DNA of 8,780 nucleotides from Planctomycetota bacterium (GTDB taxonomy: Bacteria > Planctomycetota > Phycisphaerae > Sedimentisphaerales > Anaerohalosphaeraceae), in contig QNBU01000032.1 in the NCBI GenBank assembly GCA_003644215.1, forward strand, positions 1 through 8,780. The letters are read 5' to 3'. Position numbers and translations under genes: made by a program. The notes beneath the pieces were generated by a model that saw nothing but the letters and a program-made list of their open reading frames with translations, was not told the DNA's origin and did not search any database. Numbering within the stretch: position 1 is the first letter of the stretch; each line of letters starts with the position of its first letter. Positions 1 through 7,116 of this stretch are shown piece after piece.

Positions 1-2441
1 CATTTGGTCTCGGTATTTTGTTGGCCTACAAAGTACAACCTCCCTCTGTCGTCTGGATTGCTGTATGCATTATGACAATTTTGGCGGGGTTGTGTCTGTT
101 TTTTACTCTCAAAACAAAAAAAGAGCTTCGCCTTTTTCTGGCACTGACCGGCGCGTGTCTGGCCACCTTTGCTCTGGGAACCGTTCGTTCTTATTCGATC
201 ACCAATGCACCGCCCCATCATATCAGCGGGTATCTGCGAAACAATAGGGAATTGGCGACACTGGAGGGTGGAGTGATTTCATCGGTGCGAAATGATGCGC
301 CCTCAAGGGGACTTTCATCGATTCCCTGGTTAGGTTCTCAAAGCTCATTCTACCTTGAAACCGAAAGTGTAAAAACGCCAAGCGGCTGGCTGAAGGCGAC
401 GGGGAAAGTCCGTGTCCAGATTTCAGAACCCATTGGCCATATCCAACCCGGCAACACGGTTCGGATTGATTGCTGGCTGAGCCGGTTTACGCCGCCGGCG
501 AATCCGGGGCAGTTTGATCTGCAAAAACATATGCACCAACGAGGCGTTTATCTGGCCGCGGCGGTTCCGATTGCTGAGGGCATTGAGGTCGTCGATTCAT
601 CCGTGCCGTTGCTGCCTAAAATACGGTCGGTTCTCTATCCTCTGGCCGCCGGCGCCCTGCTGGACGAGCCGGATACGACGGTACGATCCTTAACGGCCGC
701 CCTGCTGCTGGGCAGGCGGGGCGGTCTAAGCCCGGAAATTATGGCGGCGTTTCGGGATACCAATCTGGCCCACTTTATCAGCTTGTCCGGGATGCATGTG
801 GGGATTCTGGCTGCTTCGCTGTGGGGGTTGCTTCGCATTACGGGATTGACCAAACGGCCGCGAGCGGTGCTTTGCATCGTCGTGATCCTGCTGTACGCAA
901 TGATCGTCCCCGCTCGGGCGCCGACGATGCGAGCGGTCTTTATAAGCTGCTTTTTTTTCACATCGGTTCTTTTCAAAAGACAGGTCAGTGCGCTAAATAC
1001 GCTGTCCCTGTCGGCGATGGCACTGCTTTTTATCCGCCCTTATGATTTGTTTGCCGCCGGGTGGCAATTGTCGTTTCTGTCGGTGCTTGGCATCCTGCTG
1101 TTTTTTCCCACGATGAAATTTTATTTTCTGACAAAACTCTTTTACCCCATCGTTGCTTATTTTCCGAAATCTCTCGCGGGTTTGAAAGGCCCGTTTCGGC
1201 GGGTCATTGAACTGCTTGCGGTTGGTGCTTCGATCTGGGTTACGATTTCGCCGATCCTGTTGTATTATTTTGGGCAGATTAACCCGTTTTCGCCACTCTG
1301 GACGGTTTTGGTTCTGCCGTTCGTCTTGACGATCCTGTATGCGGGGTTTGCCAAGATACTGCTGTTGTCGCTATTCCCAACCATCGCGGCGGTTTTCGGC
1401 TGGATACTCAACCACGCCGCAACCGGATTTGGAAATACCGTTGTCCTTTTATCAAAAATCGATTTCTTCCGGGTCTTTTCGTATCGGCCCGGTTTATCGC
1501 TGGTCTTTGCACTCTATTTTTTGATGCTGACGCTCTGTCTGCTTTCGCCCTGCTACCGGCGGCTCAAAAAAGGAGTTGTTTTCCTGATCCTGCTCTGTTT
1601 TCTCTATCCGGGTATTTCATCGCATTTTCAAATAAACGACCGAGAGGGTCTTGAGATTACCTGTCTTTCCGTCGGCCATGGACAGGCCGTTGTGCTAAGC
1701 GCCCCCGGCAATGAGTATTTCCTTTTTGACGCCGGTTCGATCACCCATCGCAATCTCGCCAATAAAACGATCTTGCCGTTTTTACAGAATCAAAGCATTT
1801 CCTCACTGGATACCATCTGTTTGAGCCACGGCGATATCGACCATATCAACGCCGTTGGCGATGTCGCCGCCGCCGTTAAGATCAAGAACATTTGCGCCAA
1901 TCAGGTCTTGCTGGATTCGGCACAGAGTCCGTCGATTGAAAAAGAAGTCTGCCAAGCCCTAACTCAAACGGGACAAACAATTAAACCGTTTGGGGCCTAT
2001 CGCGGACAAAGCGGACTTACAATCAAATCAATCTGGCCGGACGAGACAATCCTGTCGGAACCCTCAGCTTCTGAGAATGATAAATCAGAGGTCGTCCTCA
2101 TTGAATACGCGGGCCGCAAAATCCTGCTTTGCGGCGACATCGAACGCACCGCCCAGAATCGGCTGACTAAATGCAACCCGAATTTGACCGTTGATGTTCT
2201 CGTCCTGCCGCATCACGGTTCTACGACGAATCTGGATGTTCGTTTTATCGAATCATTAAAACCTGGTATCATCATTGCAAGTTGCTCAAGAAGATCGCTC
2301 AAGAATGCGTATCAGCCCGATGAAGGATCGTCGATGCGGGCATTTTATACCGCAAGCGATGGTGCGGTAACGGTGAAAATAAATGCCGACGGTGATCTGG
2401 ATGCCGAGGGCTTTTTGAACACAACCGGAATATCACCATGA
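1..2441 (+). CDS. comEC: ComEC/Rec2 family DNA uptake channel (5'-partial)
   Basis: Inner-membrane channel protein that in transformable bacteria moves single-stranded DNA into the cytoplasm. The frame is open to the left edge (in-frame codons start at 3 and read FGLGILLAYK, typical of the first ComEC helix), so the true start lies outside; a TTG at 18 is only an internal possibility. Numbering from that TTG: two N-terminal membrane helices (about 10-60); an OB-like DUF4131 region (about 70-190) with the family-like PPANPGQFD; the polytopic Competence domain (about 220-530) with SLSGMHVG near 255; and a C-terminal metallo-beta-lactamase-like domain (about 545-807). The last keeps D571, S-H-x-D-x-D-H (H604, D606, D608, H609), G-D at 706-707 and HHGS at 732-735, so a nuclease-type metal site looks intact. 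No other competence gene is visible. The stop is followed by a 189-nt gap before topA, with no clear terminator. Family assignment is firm; an active role in transformation is inferred. Confidence 0.95.
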   Translation, partial: FGLGILLAYKVQPPSVVWIAVCIMTILAGLCLFFTLKTKKELRLFLALTGACLATFALGTVRSYSITNAPPHHISGYLRNNRELATLEGGVISSVRNDAPSRGLSSIPWLGSQSSFYLETESVKTPSGWLKATGKVRVQISEPIGHIQPGNTVRIDCWLSRFTPPANPGQFDLQKHMHQRGVYLAAAVPIAEGIEVVDSSVPLLPKIRSVLYPLAAGALLDEPDTTVRSLTAALLLGRRGGLSPEIMAAFRDTNLAHFISLSGMHVGILAASLWGLLRITGLTKRPRAVLCIVVILLYAMIVPARAPTMRAVFISCFFFTSVLFKRQVSALNTLSLSAMALLFIRPYDLFAAGWQLSFLSVLGILLFFPTMKFYFLTKLFYPIVAYFPKSLAGLKGPFRRVIELLAVGASIWVTISPILLYYFGQINPFSPLWTVLVLPFVLTILYAGFAKILLLSLFPTIAAVFGWILNHAATGFGNTVVLLSKIDFFRVFSYRPGLSLVFALYFLMLTLCLLSPCYRRLKKGVVFLILLCFLYPGISSHFQINDREGLEITCLSVGHGQAVVLSAPGNEYFLFDAGSITHRNLANKTILPFLQNQSISSLDTICLSHGDIDHINAVGDVAAAVKIKNICANQVLLDSAQSPSIEKEVCQALTQTGQTIKPFGAYRGQSGLTIKSIWPDETILSEPSASENDKSEVVLIEYAGRKILLCGDIERTAQNRLTKCNPNLTVDVLVLPHHGSTTNLDVRFIESLKPGIIIASCSRRSLKNAYQPDEGSSMRAFYTASDGAVTVKINADGDLDAEGFLNTTGISP

Positions 2442-2489
2442 AGAACATGAAGAGCAGGAAGAGATTTTATTTTTGATTCTCAAAGTTAT

Positions 2490-2533
2490 TTTCGTGCGGC
2501 GAAATGGAAATATCTTGACATAGTAGCACGAAA
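2490..2533. promoter_or_regulatory. Inverted repeat around a TTGACA box in the comEC-topA gap
   Basis: Perfect 8-bp arms TTTCGTGC (2490-2497) and GCACGAAA (2526-2533) are separated by 28 nt. The spacer contains a consensus -35 hexamer TTGACA (2515-2520). The best -10 at normal spacing is TACCTA (2539-2544, 18-nt spacer), which is poor. The arrangement could be an operator over a distal topA promoter or a weak hairpin after comEC; no poly-T follows it, so a terminator is unlikely. No known regulator site is recognised. Confidence 0.25.
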
Positions 2534-2590
2534 GTTGTTACCTATTCTCTAATCCAACAAGGGAAGACGGCTAAACAAAGCCAATGACGC

Positions 2591-2618
2591 TTGAATTAAA
2601 CAGACTTATCATTATACT
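2591..2618 (+). promoter_or_regulatory. topA proximal promoter giving a near-leaderless mRNA
   Basis: A sigma-70-like promoter: -35 TTGAAT (2591-2596), 16-nt spacer, -10 TATACT (2613-2618). The expected transcription start is about 2624-2626, only 5-7 nt before the topA ATG at 2631. The bases just before the ATG (TACACAACTT) contain no Shine-Dalgarno match, which fits initiation on a leaderless or nearly leaderless message. A small GGCT/AGCC hairpin (2569-2582) lies just upstream. The prediction is by consensus matching only. Confidence 0.5.
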
Positions 2619-2630
2619 GGTACACAACTT

Positions 2631-5072
2631 ATGGCAAAATTGGCAAAAGGGAAATCGCTGGTCATCGTGGAATCGCCCGCAAAGGCAAAGACCATTAATA
2701 AGTATCTCGGCAGCGATTTCGAGGTTCAGGCATCCGTGGGACACATCCGCGATCTTCCCTCCAAAGGCATTAATGTTGACATCGAAAATGATTTTGAGCC
2801 AACTTATGAGATCACGCCGGGCCGCAAGCGGATGGTTAGCACGCTGAAATCGTCCGCGAAAAAATGCGAAAGCGTTTATCTGGCGACTGACCTTGACCGT
2901 GAGGGGGAGGCGATTGCCTGGCATTTGAAGGAATGTCTGGACTTAAAGGACGAAAATACCTACCGTGTTGTCTTTAACGCCATTACCAAAAACGCCATCC
3001 AAAAGGCCTTTGAAAATCCCGGCAAAATCGATATGGATCGGGTGATGGCACAACAAGCCCGCCGCATTCTGGATCGAATCGTCGGGTATCAAATAAGCCC
3101 GCTACTGTGGAAAAAAGTCGCCCGCGGCCTGAGTGCCGGACGGGTACAATCGGTTGCCGTCAAGATCATCGTCCTGCGGGAGCGGGAAATTCGGGCGTTT
3201 GACCCCGATGAATACTGGTTGATGCCGGCGGTGTTTACGCCCGACCTGAAAGTTGATCTAACATCGGATTGGCAGGGGTTTTTAGATGACGCGCCGGACA
3301 CCGACAAAGGACGCACGCTGATTCAGCAGAATGAATGGCTCGCAGAACGCAAAGCATTCAAGGCCGAGCTTATCAGTGTTGGCGGCGAAAAATTTGGCGT
3401 CGATAACGAAAAGGACGCGATGGCGGTACTGGCCAATCTGCAAAAGGGTGAGTATGCGATCTCTGATATTATTACCAAGCGTGTCAAGACCCGACCCTCG
3501 CCGCCGTTTATTACCTCGACGCTGCAACAGGCCGCGTCAAACCGTATGAGCTTTGCCGCCAAACGCACGATGCGGGTTGCCCAGCAGCTTTATGAGGGCA
3601 TCGACCTTGGCTCGATGGGTGCGCTGGGGCTGATTACCTATATGCGAACCGACAGTACGCATCTGTCCAACGAGGCCATTGACGCGGGGCGCCGTTTTAT
3701 TGAGAACCAATTTGGGCCGGAGTACCTGCCCGAAAAACCAAACCGTTACGCCTCTAAGGAAGGCGCACAAGAGGCCCACGAAGCCATCCGGCCAACGGAC
3801 CCGGACCTGACCCCTAAAGACATCAGAAGGTTTTTATCCGACGAGCAGTATAATCTGTATAATTTGATTTGGCAGCGATTTGTTTCCTGCCAGATGGCTC
3901 CGGCCCAATGGGATACGACCCGGGTAGAAATTGCCGGAACAGCGGATGAATTTTCCTGCCAATATCGGACAAACGGTCGGGTGCTTGTCTTTGACGGGTT
4001 TACCCGTGTCTGGAAAACCGGCGGCAAGGATCCACAGCTTCCGGAAATGAAAAGCGGCGATGCACTGGCGGCGGTCGATGTCAAAGCCATACAAAACTTC
4101 ACCAAGCCGCCGGCCCGCTATACCGAGGCCTCACTGGTTAAGGCGCTTGAAAAAGAAGGGATCGGCAGGCCGAGTACCTATGCTTCGATTATCTCGACGA
4201 TTCAGGATCGAAAATATGTCGAGCAGCTTGAACGAAAATTTCACGCCACGGACATCGGGGAGGTCGTTACCGACAAGCTGGATGAATTTTTCCCGCAGGT
4301 GATGGATATCGCGTTTACGCGGCATATGGAAGAACAGTTTGACGAAATTGAAGAGCAGCACCTGGATTGGGTTTCGGTTCTAAATGAGTTTTACGGGCCG
4401 TTCAGCAAGAAGCTCGAAGAAGCCACGGAAAAAATGAAGCACGCCAAGGCCGAAACTCAGCCCAGCGACTATACCTGCCCGGACTGTAAGGCGGAAATGG
4501 TGTATCGTTTTGGCAAGAACGGGCGTTTTCTGAGCTGCTCGAAGTACCCCGAGTGCAAGTATGCCTGTCCATGCGACCGTGAGGGGAAAATGGTCGAGCA
4601 AGTTGAGACCGAGCATAAATGTCCCAACTGTTCGGCGCCGCTGATTGAAAAAACGGGGCGATTCGGTGCCTTTCTGGGCTGTTCGGGTTATCCGGAATGC
4701 AAAACGATTCTAAAAATGGATGCCGACGGCAACCCGTTACCGCCACCGCCGCCGCCGGAACCGACAGGCGTTCGGTGTTATAAATGCAAAGATGGCGAAT
4801 TGGTGATTCGTCAAAGTAAACGCGGGCCGTTCATGGGATGCAACCGGTTTCCCCGCTGCCGGACGATTGTCAGTATGAAGAAACTGGACGAACTAAAGCA
4901 GCTTCAGGAAGAGGGAAAATGGCCGCCAAAAGACATCGAAGAAGGCAAAGCCATCGCATCTGTCAAAAAAGAACCTAAAAAAACAAAAAAGAAGGTCGCA
5001 AAGAAAAAAGTCGCGAAAAAAACTGTAAAGAAAACCGTGAAAAAAGCTGTAAAAAAGAAGACCGAAAAGTAG
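2631..5072 (+). CDS. topA: DNA topoisomerase I (type IA)
   Basis: Relaxes negatively supercoiled DNA by cutting and passing one strand; 813 residues, within the usual range. The TOPRIM domain (about 8-125) has the catalytic E14 in VESPAKA and the metal-binding D87, D89, E91 in DLDREGE. The core domain follows with the catalytic tyrosine Y337 and R339 in ITYMRTDS. Three C-terminal C4 zinc ribbons are seen: C616/C619/C636/C642 (with extra C646 and C648), C664/C667/C684/C690, and C716/C719/C737/C743. A run of six prolines after a leucine (about 704-709) sits between ribbons two and three. From about residue 775 the protein is a lysine-rich KK-V/T-A/V repeat tail, similar in kind to basic tails of actinobacterial TopA, which aid DNA binding and processivity. 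ATG at 2631 is chosen because the conserved N-terminus starts a few residues later. The groES-like gene begins 10 nt after the stop, so the two are probably co-transcribed. Confidence 0.97.
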   Translation: MAKLAKGKSLVIVESPAKAKTINKYLGSDFEVQASVGHIRDLPSKGINVDIENDFEPTYEITPGRKRMVSTLKSSAKKCESVYLATDLDREGEAIAWHLKECLDLKDENTYRVVFNAITKNAIQKAFENPGKIDMDRVMAQQARRILDRIVGYQISPLLWKKVARGLSAGRVQSVAVKIIVLREREIRAFDPDEYWLMPAVFTPDLKVDLTSDWQGFLDDAPDTDKGRTLIQQNEWLAERKAFKAELISVGGEKFGVDNEKDAMAVLANLQKGEYAISDIITKRVKTRPSPPFITSTLQQAASNRMSFAAKRTMRVAQQLYEGIDLGSMGALGLITYMRTDSTHLSNEAIDAGRRFIENQFGPEYLPEKPNRYASKEGAQEAHEAIRPTDPDLTPKDIRRFLSDEQYNLYNLIWQRFVSCQMAPAQWDTTRVEIAGTADEFSCQYRTNGRVLVFDGFTRVWKTGGKDPQLPEMKSGDALAAVDVKAIQNFTKPPARYTEASLVKALEKEGIGRPSTYASIISTIQDRKYVEQLERKFHATDIGEVVTDKLDEFFPQVMDIAFTRHMEEQFDEIEEQHLDWVSVLNEFYGPFSKKLEEATEKMKHAKAETQPSDYTCPDCKAEMVYRFGKNGRFLSCSKYPECKYACPCDREGKMVEQVETEHKCPNCSAPLIEKTGRFGAFLGCSGYPECKTILKMDADGNPLPPPPPPEPTGVRCYKCKDGELVIRQSKRGPFMGCNRFPRCRTIVSMKKLDELKQLQEEGKWPPKDIEEGKAIASVKKEPKKTKKKVAKKKVAKKTVKKTVKKAVKKKTEK

Positions 5073-5082
5073 GGTTGGCACT

Positions 5083-5421
5083 ATGGCAAAAGTTAACGAT
5101 AACAAAAATCAGAATAGCAAAGCAAGCGATTTATTTGAAACCGTCGAACCCATTGGGATGCGCGTTTTAATTCGTAAGGATGAAGACAAAAAGCAAACCA
5201 AAGGCGGGATTCAACTGCCCGACAATATCGAAATTCCAACGATCACCGGGTGGATTGTCTCGGTATCCGCGGAAGTCGAGATGTCCAGTGAAGTCCCGCT
5301 GAATCAGTACGATAAGGTTTTATTCAATCCCAAGGGGGCGATTCCGGTCGATTTTGAAGGGGACAATCGACTGTTTGTCGTTGAAGTGGAAAATGTCGTC
5401 GCCGTCTTTCGTAAATCGTAA
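5083..5421 (+). CDS. Divergent GroES-like co-chaperonin (Cpn10 family)
   Basis: Predicted cytoplasmic Cpn10 protein; family members form a heptameric lid on GroEL. Length is 112 residues against the usual 95-100. The Cpn10 core starts at about residue 20 (V-E-P-I-G-M-R-V-L-I-R-K, matching the R-P-L-x-D-R-V first strand), followed by the mobile-loop region K-Q-T-K-G-G-I-Q-L-P-D (canonical G-G-I-V-L-P-D), the D-K-V-L-F strand, and a C-terminal V-E-N-V-V-A-V-F matching the usual ending E-D-I-L-A-V. The first 18 or so residues are a polar, Asn/Lys-rich extension not found in standard GroES. A weak AGGG (5071-5074), overlapping the topA stop, sits 8 nt before the ATG. No groEL follows; the next gene converges from the other strand. 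It is probably a second, specialised GroES copy, but whether it works with GroEL is unknown. I leave the symbol empty because it may not be the main groES. Confidence 0.85.
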   Translation: MAKVNDNKNQNSKASDLFETVEPIGMRVLIRKDEDKKQTKGGIQLPDNIEIPTITGWIVSVSAEVEMSSEVPLNQYDKVLFNPKGAIPVDFEGDNRLFVVEVENVVAVFRKS

Positions 5422-5436
5422 TCAATGCAATAAAAA

Positions 5437-5553
5437 CCATGGATTTCGCAGATTAACGCGGGTTACTTTTTAGACAGGATTTACAGGATTTTTATTTTAT
5501 CGATGCCAATCCTGCCTATTTCGTCAAAATTTATCCGTGTTCATTCGTTCCAT
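5437..5553. repeat. Degenerate inverted-repeat intergenic element with ACAGGATTT tandem
   Basis: The outer ends pair as ATGGA (5439-5443) and TCCAT (5549-5553). Within the arms, AACGCGGGTTA on the left matches the reverse complement of the right arm (AACACGGATAA) with mismatches, and GACAGGATT (5473-5481) matches AATCCTGCC (5509-5517) with one mismatch. The left arm holds a perfect 9-bp tandem, ACAGGATTT twice (5474-5491). There is no open frame. The look is that of a small decayed, MITE-like or hairpin-forming interspersed repeat; similar ACAGGATT-rich spacers are, to my recollection, common in environmental genomes, but copy number cannot be seen here. Confidence 0.45.
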
Positions 5554-5572
5554 AAACCGCAAACGGTTACAT

Positions 5573-5611
5573 AAAAAAATACGGCCGAACGCCAAATGCG
5601 TTCAGCCGTAT
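5573..5611 (-). terminator. Intrinsic terminator of the PEP-CTERM operon
   Basis: Read on the minus strand: ATACGGCTGAACGC, loop ATTTG, GCGTTCGGCCGTAT, then seven T. The 14-bp stem (5598-5611 with 5579-5592) is complete on this strand with one G-U wobble; on the plus strand the same position is a C-A mismatch and no T-run follows, so it serves the minus-strand genes. It lies 111 nt after the stop of the downstream PEP-CTERM gene. Confidence 0.85.
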
Positions 5612-5722
5612 CATCAACACCTCCTCCGGTGCCAATCTCCGTTTTTTCCTTGGATACTCCTATAAAGTTATCCTATCAGTGCTGGTATTTTGGAGATTCG
5701 TAAAGGAGGCAACTTATTCATT
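5612..5722 (-). other. 3' untranslated region with nested inverted repeats
   Basis: Non-coding stretch between the downstream PEP-CTERM gene and its terminator. It holds a perfect 7-bp inverted repeat (5634-5640 with 5692-5698, AATCTCC/GGAGATT) that encloses a second one (5652-5656 with 5669-5673, GGATA/TATCC). On the minus strand it also has a strong Shine-Dalgarno-like GGAGGAGGT (5619-5627), 4 nt before an ATG that opens a 15-codon frame (5614 down to 5567) running through the terminator hairpin. No known RNA family is recognised. Confidence 0.3.
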
Positions 5723-6346
5723 CTATTTTCTCATCCTTTTTAAGAGGATGCTCGAACCAAGCCCCAGCAAAAAAACGGTTGCAGGTTCTGGTACTTCATT
5801 GTCACCGGGAACCGGGATGTCATCAATGCTATTGTCATCACCTGGAACGGGAATGTCACCATCATCCGGTTCATCGGGGAAATCAGGAAATGTAAAACCG
5901 CTGGGACTGTCAAAAGACCTCCCTGGGCTGACAGAACCCGGGGATTGAATTGGGTTGTAGCCCCTGCCGCCGCCGGGAGCATGCTGGCCATCGGCGATAC
6001 CGGCGCCCGGTAATTCTTCATCAAAGTCTGCCTTGGCAAAAACCGCGACCACCAGTTTTGGGGAATCAACAGATACAGTGGTATCCGGACCGCTGGTCGA
6101 TGACACATCACCCAGCCAGTAGAGAAATTGATAGCCCTGTTTCGGCACGGCGGACAAAGCGACGGTCTGTCCGATGGCCGTCTTATGAACGCCCAATCCG
6201 GGCGTTACCGCGCCGGCGTCCGGCGGACTGGTCTGGATCAGCAGAGCATAGCCGTCGTCCGAGGCCACCGCTGTTACTGACACAGACAACACGATCATCA
6301 AAACCAACAGATTATACACGCTATTTTTACACATACGGTTTTTCAT
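5723..6346 (-). CDS. PEP-CTERM protein with divergent InlB B-repeat
   Basis: Predicted exported surface or matrix protein of 207 residues. A Sec signal peptide covers about 1-29 (basic start, hydrophobic 12-28, cleavage near AVAS-DD). Residues about 33-104 resemble a divergent InlB-type B-repeat (T-S-P-P-D-A-G-A-V-T-P, then Q-G-Y-Q-F-L-Y-W). A Gly/Pro/Ser/Asp-rich region follows (about 105-184), with the heptad DIPVPGD twice (164-170, 176-182). The tail is a PEP-CTERM sorting signal: VPEP at 185-188, a hydrophobic stretch, then K-R-M-R-K at the end. Exosortase normally recognises such tails; none is encoded here. It starts 31 nt after the upstream PEP-CTERM gene and ends at a strong terminator, so it is the second gene of an operon. 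The start at 6346 has only a G-rich GGGGG upstream as a ribosome site; the ATG four codons later is an alternative. Substrate or partner unknown. Confidence 0.85.
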   Translation of the reverse strand: MKNRMCKNSVYNLLVLMIVLSVSVTAVASDDGYALLIQTSPPDAGAVTPGLGVHKTAIGQTVALSAVPKQGYQFLYWLGDVSSTSGPDTTVSVDSPKLVVAVFAKADFDEELPGAGIADGQHAPGGGRGYNPIQSPGSVSPGRSFDSPSGFTFPDFPDEPDDGDIPVPGDDNSIDDIPVPGDNEVPEPATVFLLGLGSSILLKRMRK

Positions 6347-6377
6347 CTTATTTTGCCCCCAAGAAAGGTGTCGCAGA

Positions 6378-7028
6378 CTACGCCCCTTGTTTTTTTCTTC
6401 GTTTTAGAGACAGAACGGTTCCACAGGCCAACAGAGCCAGTGTCGTCGGCTCCGGAACCCCCGGGATCGGAATCTCATCGTCGGCAAGCGGCTGAACCTC
6501 GATATCCCCTTTGATCCAGTCATAGTCGCTGTAAAGGAAGAGGAACCACGATCGAGTACCCTGAACAAGGGTTCCCACATCAAACTGCCATATGGCTTTG
6601 GTTACTGAAGTATTAAAATCGCTGCTGGCCGGTCCTATACCTCCGGACGGGGTTCCGTTTAGAGATTCTGCTTCACTAATGTCGTTCTCTATATCAGCAA
6701 TCGCGCTGGGATTGACGCCGGTGAGTGCAAAATAGGTCAATGCGGCGGTACTTGAAGTCTCACTGAAAACCTGGTAGGCATAAACAAATTCGGCTCCGCC
6801 GGTGTGTCCTGTCCATTCCTGCATGGTCTGAGCTTGCGTACCTGCATAGACTGCGAACTCAAGATGGATATCGAGAGTGTTCCCTGATCCCAGATCAAAA
6901 GAACGATCATGAGATCCGTAGTAATGTGTGTCCTGATCTGTCGGTAGTATAGACGGAGCAACCCCCGCGTGTGCTGCTGAAACCAATAGTGCCAATGACA
7001 TAACTGCAACAAATAGTATCTTCTTCAT
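6378..7028 (-). CDS. PEP-CTERM sorting domain protein
   Basis: Predicted exported protein of 216 residues. The signal peptide is residues 1-21 (MKK start, hydrophobic core, AHA cleavage motif before G22). The middle is a beta-rich, Ser/Thr/Gly-rich region of the kind common in PEP-CTERM proteins, with F-V-Y-A-Y-Q-V-F near 75 and W-Q-F-D-V-G-T-L-V-Q-G-T-R-S-W near 145-160; I recognise no catalytic motif. The end has an acidic linker D-D-E-I-P-I-P-G followed by VPEP (191-194), a hydrophobic helix and K-R-R-K-K. The frame extends 16 codons further up to 7076, but 7028 is the better start: it gives a normal signal peptide and has GGGAG 6 nt upstream. It is the first gene of the two-gene PEP-CTERM operon. 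A possible -10 TATACT (7057-7062, minus strand) lies close, but without a good -35. Exact role unknown. Confidence 0.85.
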   Translation of the reverse strand: MKKILFVAVMSLALLVSAAHAGVAPSILPTDQDTHYYGSHDRSFDLGSGNTLDIHLEFAVYAGTQAQTMQEWTGHTGGAEFVYAYQVFSETSSTAALTYFALTGVNPSAIADIENDISEAESLNGTPSGGIGPASSDFNTSVTKAIWQFDVGTLVQGTRSWFLFLYSDYDWIKGDIEVQPLADDEIPIPGVPEPTTLALLACGTVLSLKRRKKQGA

Positions 7029-7116
7029 CACGATCTCCCAAATGACCCAAACAAAAAGTATAGCTTCAAAGCACAATAAACTTTTCGATTGGTAAAAGGA
7101 GTTCGACTCGGTGAAA

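Noticed and set aside
2438..2476. 12-codon basic frame overlapping the comEC stop (ATGA overlap)
   Set aside because: The overlap suggests translational coupling, but the frame is too short and ends in AT-rich sequence; no supporting evidence.
5555..5568. AACCG-CAAA-CGGTT hairpin as a terminator for the groES-like gene
   Set aside because: Only five base pairs and no T-run on the plus strand.
5950..6495. Plus-strand frame of 181 codons
   Set aside because: Antisense to both PEP-CTERM genes, Arg/Pro-rich as expected for a shadow of such sequence.
7029..7076. Sixteen-codon N-terminal extension of the upstream PEP-CTERM protein
   Set aside because: The start at 7028 has a good GGGAG at 6 nt and yields a normal MKK signal peptide; the extension would spoil it.
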